From Strongylocentrotus droebachiensis (taxonomy: Eukaryota; Echinodermata; Echinoidea; Camarodonta; Strongylocentrotidae), in NCBI GenBank assembly GCA_035222895.1, contig JAVYIG010000064.1:434001-498000 (forward strand): a stretch of DNA of 64,000 nt. The letters run 5' to 3'. Position numbers and translations under genes: made by a program. A model generated the notes under the pieces. It did no database searches. It saw only the letters and a list, made by a program, of their open reading frames with translations, and was not told where the DNA came from. Positions 60,331-64,000 of the stretch are shown one piece after another; the first letter of the stretch is position 1, and each line of letters opens with the position of its first letter.

Positions 60331-61989
60331 GGATTATTGTTGGAAAAAAGTTGAGAACACACCATCATTTTTGTTGTAATCGTGTTAGAATATTATTTTG
60401 TGAATGCTGTCGATAAGTTTCATTGCATGCCATGAACTTGGAAAAGAGAAGAAAAAAGAATGATTACTGATATGGTAACAAGTATAGTGACATCAAGCTT
60501 AGTTGGCAAGTTGACGAAATCTTTAAGTTTGCAAGAGTTTAAAAGATAAGTTGAATGTCCCAATCGCTAAAGGGATAGTCGAGTTCTTAATTGTTTAAGA
60601 CCGCAAATGCCTTCAAAGTGCATGGTTATTGCTCTTATACTTATTTATGACATTTCTAGTGCCCTTTTAGAACCTAAAATTGCGATGAAGGTAAATTTAG
60701 ACCCCAAAATGTGTGAATTTAGATTGAATACGATCATACCAATTCAGCTCCACTTTAAAAAAAATACGTTGACAGTTAATCAATTGATTAATTAATAATA
60801 ACAATACACAGGCCGGCTGGTCGTGCATATTAAAACCAGCACGAAAAAGCCAACAAAAAGCCAATATTGGCATTGGCTGGAATAAAACGTATAAGGCGCT
60901 ATCTCGTTTTTCAACGGCTGGTACAACATAACCGAAAATTTGTGGGGCAACACAAATATTAGAAATGTTTATATTTATGCATATTGTAGCGCCCTTTGCA
61001 ACAAAACTCAACTATCCCTTTAAGAGAACCCGACCCCCCCCCCACAAATATTGACTGGCTACTCAAACTTTAGATTACTGGATTTTAAAGAGCTTAACCT
61101 CAGTTCAATCATGAATATCTCCATACCGAACAGTGACTCATTATTTTGAACATTAATTATTATTATTTTTAAATATTATTAGTATCATTAATGTTATTAT
61201 CATTATCAACATCAACATCATCATCATCATTATTATAATTAATATCATTTAATCAATCAATACCATCAAGATAGAAATGATAGCATCAGTAGAACACGAA
61301 TCCCCCCCCCCCCATCATTAAAGCTAATCTTGAGCTCTGGTATGGGAATCGTATTTTGAGAGAAAATTACTATGATATATTCTGGATTGTTTATCCTGCA
61401 GTAGATTGATTGTTTGAACCAGTGAAATAGAAACAGATGCACAAAAACTTACTTGGCATCATCTTCGTTAAAAACCACAACTCCCATTTGCTGACATGTG
61501 TTAGCACATGGTGTCGCCGGGCCTACTTTATACCCGGATTTCCTTATATTCTATGCTCATTACTCAGTCACTATACATTTTCTACCAAATTTGTTTTGCG
61601 CGTGTCTTTTATTTGTAATCTTGAGCATTCAGTGTAAATTTCGTTGGAGTCTGTGAAAAAAAAATTCTATATTGACTAGAACTCAAGTTTATCTGTAAGT
61701 TCAAATCGTAAACGTTGGTTTTAACGAGGTACCTTCACCATATACCAGGTAAATGAAAGTTACATAAAAGTAAACAAATCACGATTGAAATTACATTCCA
61801 ATATATATCACCGGGTAATTCTACATATAGAAGAATCTGAGAAAAGATAAATAATACATGGAGGTGGGTTGGATTTATTTACATTCCAAATTATTCCTAA
61901 AAACGTGTAAGGGCGTTTGGGGACCATCGTTATCCATCATTTTGTGAGTTCACTTCTTGTATACGCTGTCAAAATGGCAGAAGGGACAT

Positions 61990-62519
61990 GGGCTTCCTAC
62001 TACAGATGGTGAATGTTACTGTACAGGGTGAATCGTGTAAAAGTCAACATGTAATAATGTACAATTAGGATAAAGATCTTTACAGGGAGTAATGTAAGCT
62101 TTCAGTTGATATGTATAATACGATGTAAAGAACGTCATATACATGCAGACTATGTGGTTTTAAGTTAATGTTTGTTATAGTGTAACTTCGTGTAAAATAT
62201 ATAACTTTAAAGGTAGGCGTTACTACTGCAGCTAGAAGGGATTAGACCACACAGCAAGCCAACAAGGTCACTGTGACAGGTGGCTATCTCATTAACTCAG
62301 CTCTCATTTAACATAAGAAAAAGAGGATCATGGGGGACCAACAGGCACCGATTTGGGAAGTTTTCTATATAGAGGGAGCAAGTAGCTACAAGTAGGACAG
62401 TGTGCCTTTAAGTTTGTTGTAGTGCGATGTACATCGGTTAGAATATTAGCTTTCAGATAAAATCATGTAGTATATTTGCTACAGTGTAATGTGCATAATG
62501 AAGCATGTACACAACTTCA
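61990..62519. repeat. Decayed left flank of the 52-bp satellite
   Basis: Fragments such as GTAAGCTTTCAGTTGATATG (62087-62106), TGTTTGTTATAGTGTAA (62169 on) and GATGTACATCGGTTAGAAT (62426 on) match satellite parts in the right order but with altered spacing, interrupted by unrelated sequence at about 62205-62390. Confidence 0.6.
62265..62279. promoter_or_regulatory. Imperfect inverted nuclear-receptor site
   Basis: AGGTCA CTG TGACAG is an inverted repeat with three-base spacing, one half-site perfect and the other with one mismatch from TGACCT-like form. It is a chance match until shown otherwise. Confidence 0.2.
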
Positions 62520-63175
62520 GATGATTTGTTTTTTTACAGTGACATTGTAATATACATCGTGTAGAATGTAAGCTTTCAGTTGATATGTTTGTTACCTTGT
62601 ACTGTACAATGTACATCATGTAGAATGTAAGCTTTCAGATGATATGTTTGTTACAGTGTAATGTACATCATGTAGAATGTAAGCTTTCAGTTGATATGTT
62701 TGTTACAGTGTAATGTACATCATGTAGAATGTAAGCTTTCAGTTGATATGTTTGTTACATTGTAATGTACATCATGTAGAATGTAAGCTTTCAGTTGATA
62801 TGTTTGTTACATTGTAATGTACATCATGTAGAATGTAAGCTTTCAGTTGATATGTTTGTTACATTGTAATGTACATCATGTATAATGTAAGCTTTCAGTT
62901 GATATGTTTGTTACAGTGTAATGTACATCATGTATAATGTAAGCTTTCAGATGATATGTTTGTTACAGTGTCATGTACATCATGTAGAATGTAAGCTTTC
63001 AGTTGATGTTTGTTACATTGTAATGTACATCATGTAGAATGTAAGCTTTCAGATGATATGTTTGTTACAGTGTATAATGTACATCATGTATAATGTAAGC
63101 TTTCAGATGATATGTTTGTTACAGTGTAATGTACATCATGTAGAATGTAAGCTTTCAGTTGTTATGTTTGTTAGA
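62520..63175. repeat. 52-bp tandem satellite, about 12 units
   Basis: The anchor GTAAGCTTTCAG starts at 62568, 62627, 62679, 62731, 62783, 62835, 62887, 62939, 62991, 63041, 63095 and 63147, so the period is exactly 52 bp for most steps, with one 59, one 50 and one 54. Each unit also holds TGATATGTTTGTTAC and ATGTACATCATGTA. Older, diverged units are visible upstream (near 62091, around 62160 and 62405-62520), so the array was longer and has decayed at its left edge. It ends sharply in a GA-rich stretch at 63176. Confidence 0.95.
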
Positions 63176-64000
63176 GTGCAAGGAAAAGAGATATGGAGAT
63201 AAAAGAAAGAGAGAGATAGAAAGGAGTCAAGAGGGAAAGAAAGAGAGAACGAGAGTGGAGAATAAAAGGGGAGGGGTAAATGTGTTGACAGCATTCTTAT
63301 TATGAAGAACAGGGCATCATAAAGTTCTGATTATTTCATAAATAGATGAAGAAAAAAGTCAATTATCAAGGCAACAGTATGCACATTAGGGGTCCTTCAT
63401 TGCACTTGCTAGGTGTGTGTGTGTGTGGGGGGGGGGGGGGTGGACAGACGACAAGATATATGGCACAACATGGTAGAGAGGTATGAAGATAAGAGAAAAT
63501 ATAAATTGAATTGTAATGTAGCGATAGATAAGTGAATTTTATTATGGACGGCACTTTTTAATTCGTATTTCCAAAAGCGGCAAACAGGCGAGCTGCGGGT
63601 AAATATAAACGTTACCTCCAAGAAATAAAGAAAAATTGGGCAATTGGGTCAGAGCAGACAATGAAAACATGACTCTTCTTTCATTTATCTGGGTTATGCA
63701 TTGAAATCCGTTGTGCGACTCTTACAAAGATTGTCATCATCTGATGGAATTCCTAATATTTACTCACATTGCCATTGTTGTGAAGGATCAAAGACGAGAG
63801 AACGAACGCCAAAACTCTTTACCAAATTAGAAACGGCACCGCTGAAAAACAGTGCAAGCGCACTTGACTGCATCGTCAGGCGTGACATATTCAAAACACG
63901 TCTCGTCTTCTTTGACACATTACAATATGGGGTTCATTGTATTGGGTTGGTTGTTACACGGTTTGCTCTAAGAATACATGCATCTATAATTTGTATGAGG
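63176..64000. other. Non-coding right edge
   Basis: It holds a GA-rich patch at 63196-63250, a TG repeat running into G14 at 63427-63440, then sequence without recognisable features. No Hox1 exon is visible. Confidence 0.55.

Larger units (their letters stand above)
46568..62000 (-). other. Probable Hox1 first intron, mostly non-coding
   Basis: No exon could be recognised here, although the Hox1 internal exon requires an upstream coding exon. The stretch is AT-rich, with polypurine tracts (46690-46865, 50560-50800), GA tracts near 52.7, 52.9, 58.0, 58.3 and 58.6 kb, an AAT microsatellite at 54990-55072 and a trinucleotide patch at 61150-61245. More complex islands lie at 54060-54340, 57400-57900, 58620-59050 and 60150-60330. 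Calling it an intron is inference from the missing 5' exon; the exon could also be short or divergent enough to have been missed. Confidence 0.4.

Noticed and set aside
62520-63175. CRISPR-like array
   Set aside because: The whole 52-bp unit is repeated without unique spacers; it is a satellite.
1-64000. Retroviral, LTR or other virus-like elements
   Set aside because: No such genes, paired long terminal repeats or related motifs were seen; the reverse transcriptases present are of non-LTR type.

Overview
The window is animal nuclear DNA, probably echinoderm and most likely sea urchin. The identifiable host gene is the 3' part of a Hox1 (labial-class) homeobox gene on the minus strand at 45793-46567. 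The repeats fit a sea urchin: long GA tracts, tRNA-derived SINEs, CR1-like LINEs, and a foldback transposon whose inverted arms are built from short tandem repeats, as in the TU elements known from sea urchins. I infer the species group from recall of these families; no alignment was run. The background is AT-rich and gene-poor.

Layout. 1-11.2 kb is non-coding, with GA tracts, a degenerate SINE head and a hairpin-rich repeat at 9.1-9.4 kb. 11.27-13.85 kb is a minus-strand CR1-like LINE that has lost its endonuclease and carries one frameshift. A SINE abuts it at 13.89 kb. 14.9-15.2 kb is a GA/CA tract. 15.74-19.51 kb is a plus-strand CR1-like LINE, cut at its 5' end inside an SGNH-esterase ORF1 but with a complete endonuclease plus reverse transcriptase ORF2. 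19.5-24.5 kb is non-coding, including a moderately GC-rich island at 22.4-23.3 kb, and ends with a second SINE and an ATC microsatellite. 24.997-27.821 kb is the foldback element, bounded by an exact 8-bp duplication. 27.9-45.3 kb is non-coding, with a 178-bp MITE with TA flanks at 36.17 kb, a GAA tract at 37 kb, a perfect DR1 nuclear-receptor site at 37.72 kb and a perfect 22-bp hairpin at 40.56 kb.

Hox1. An internal exon (46404-46567) carries homeodomain positions 1-44. After a 296-bp intron, the terminal exon (45793-46107) carries positions 45-60 and a 3' tail. The exon with the N-terminus and hexapeptide is not visible, so it probably lies beyond the right edge and everything from 46.57 to 64 kb would then be Hox1 first-intron sequence. 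That makes the complex, non-repetitive islands on both sides of the gene plausible cis-regulatory DNA, although nothing in the sequence proves it. The right end holds a 52-bp satellite (about 12 units, 62.52-63.18 kb).

No CRISPR array, rRNA, functional tRNA, LTR element or viral element was found. No second host protein-coding gene can be supported.
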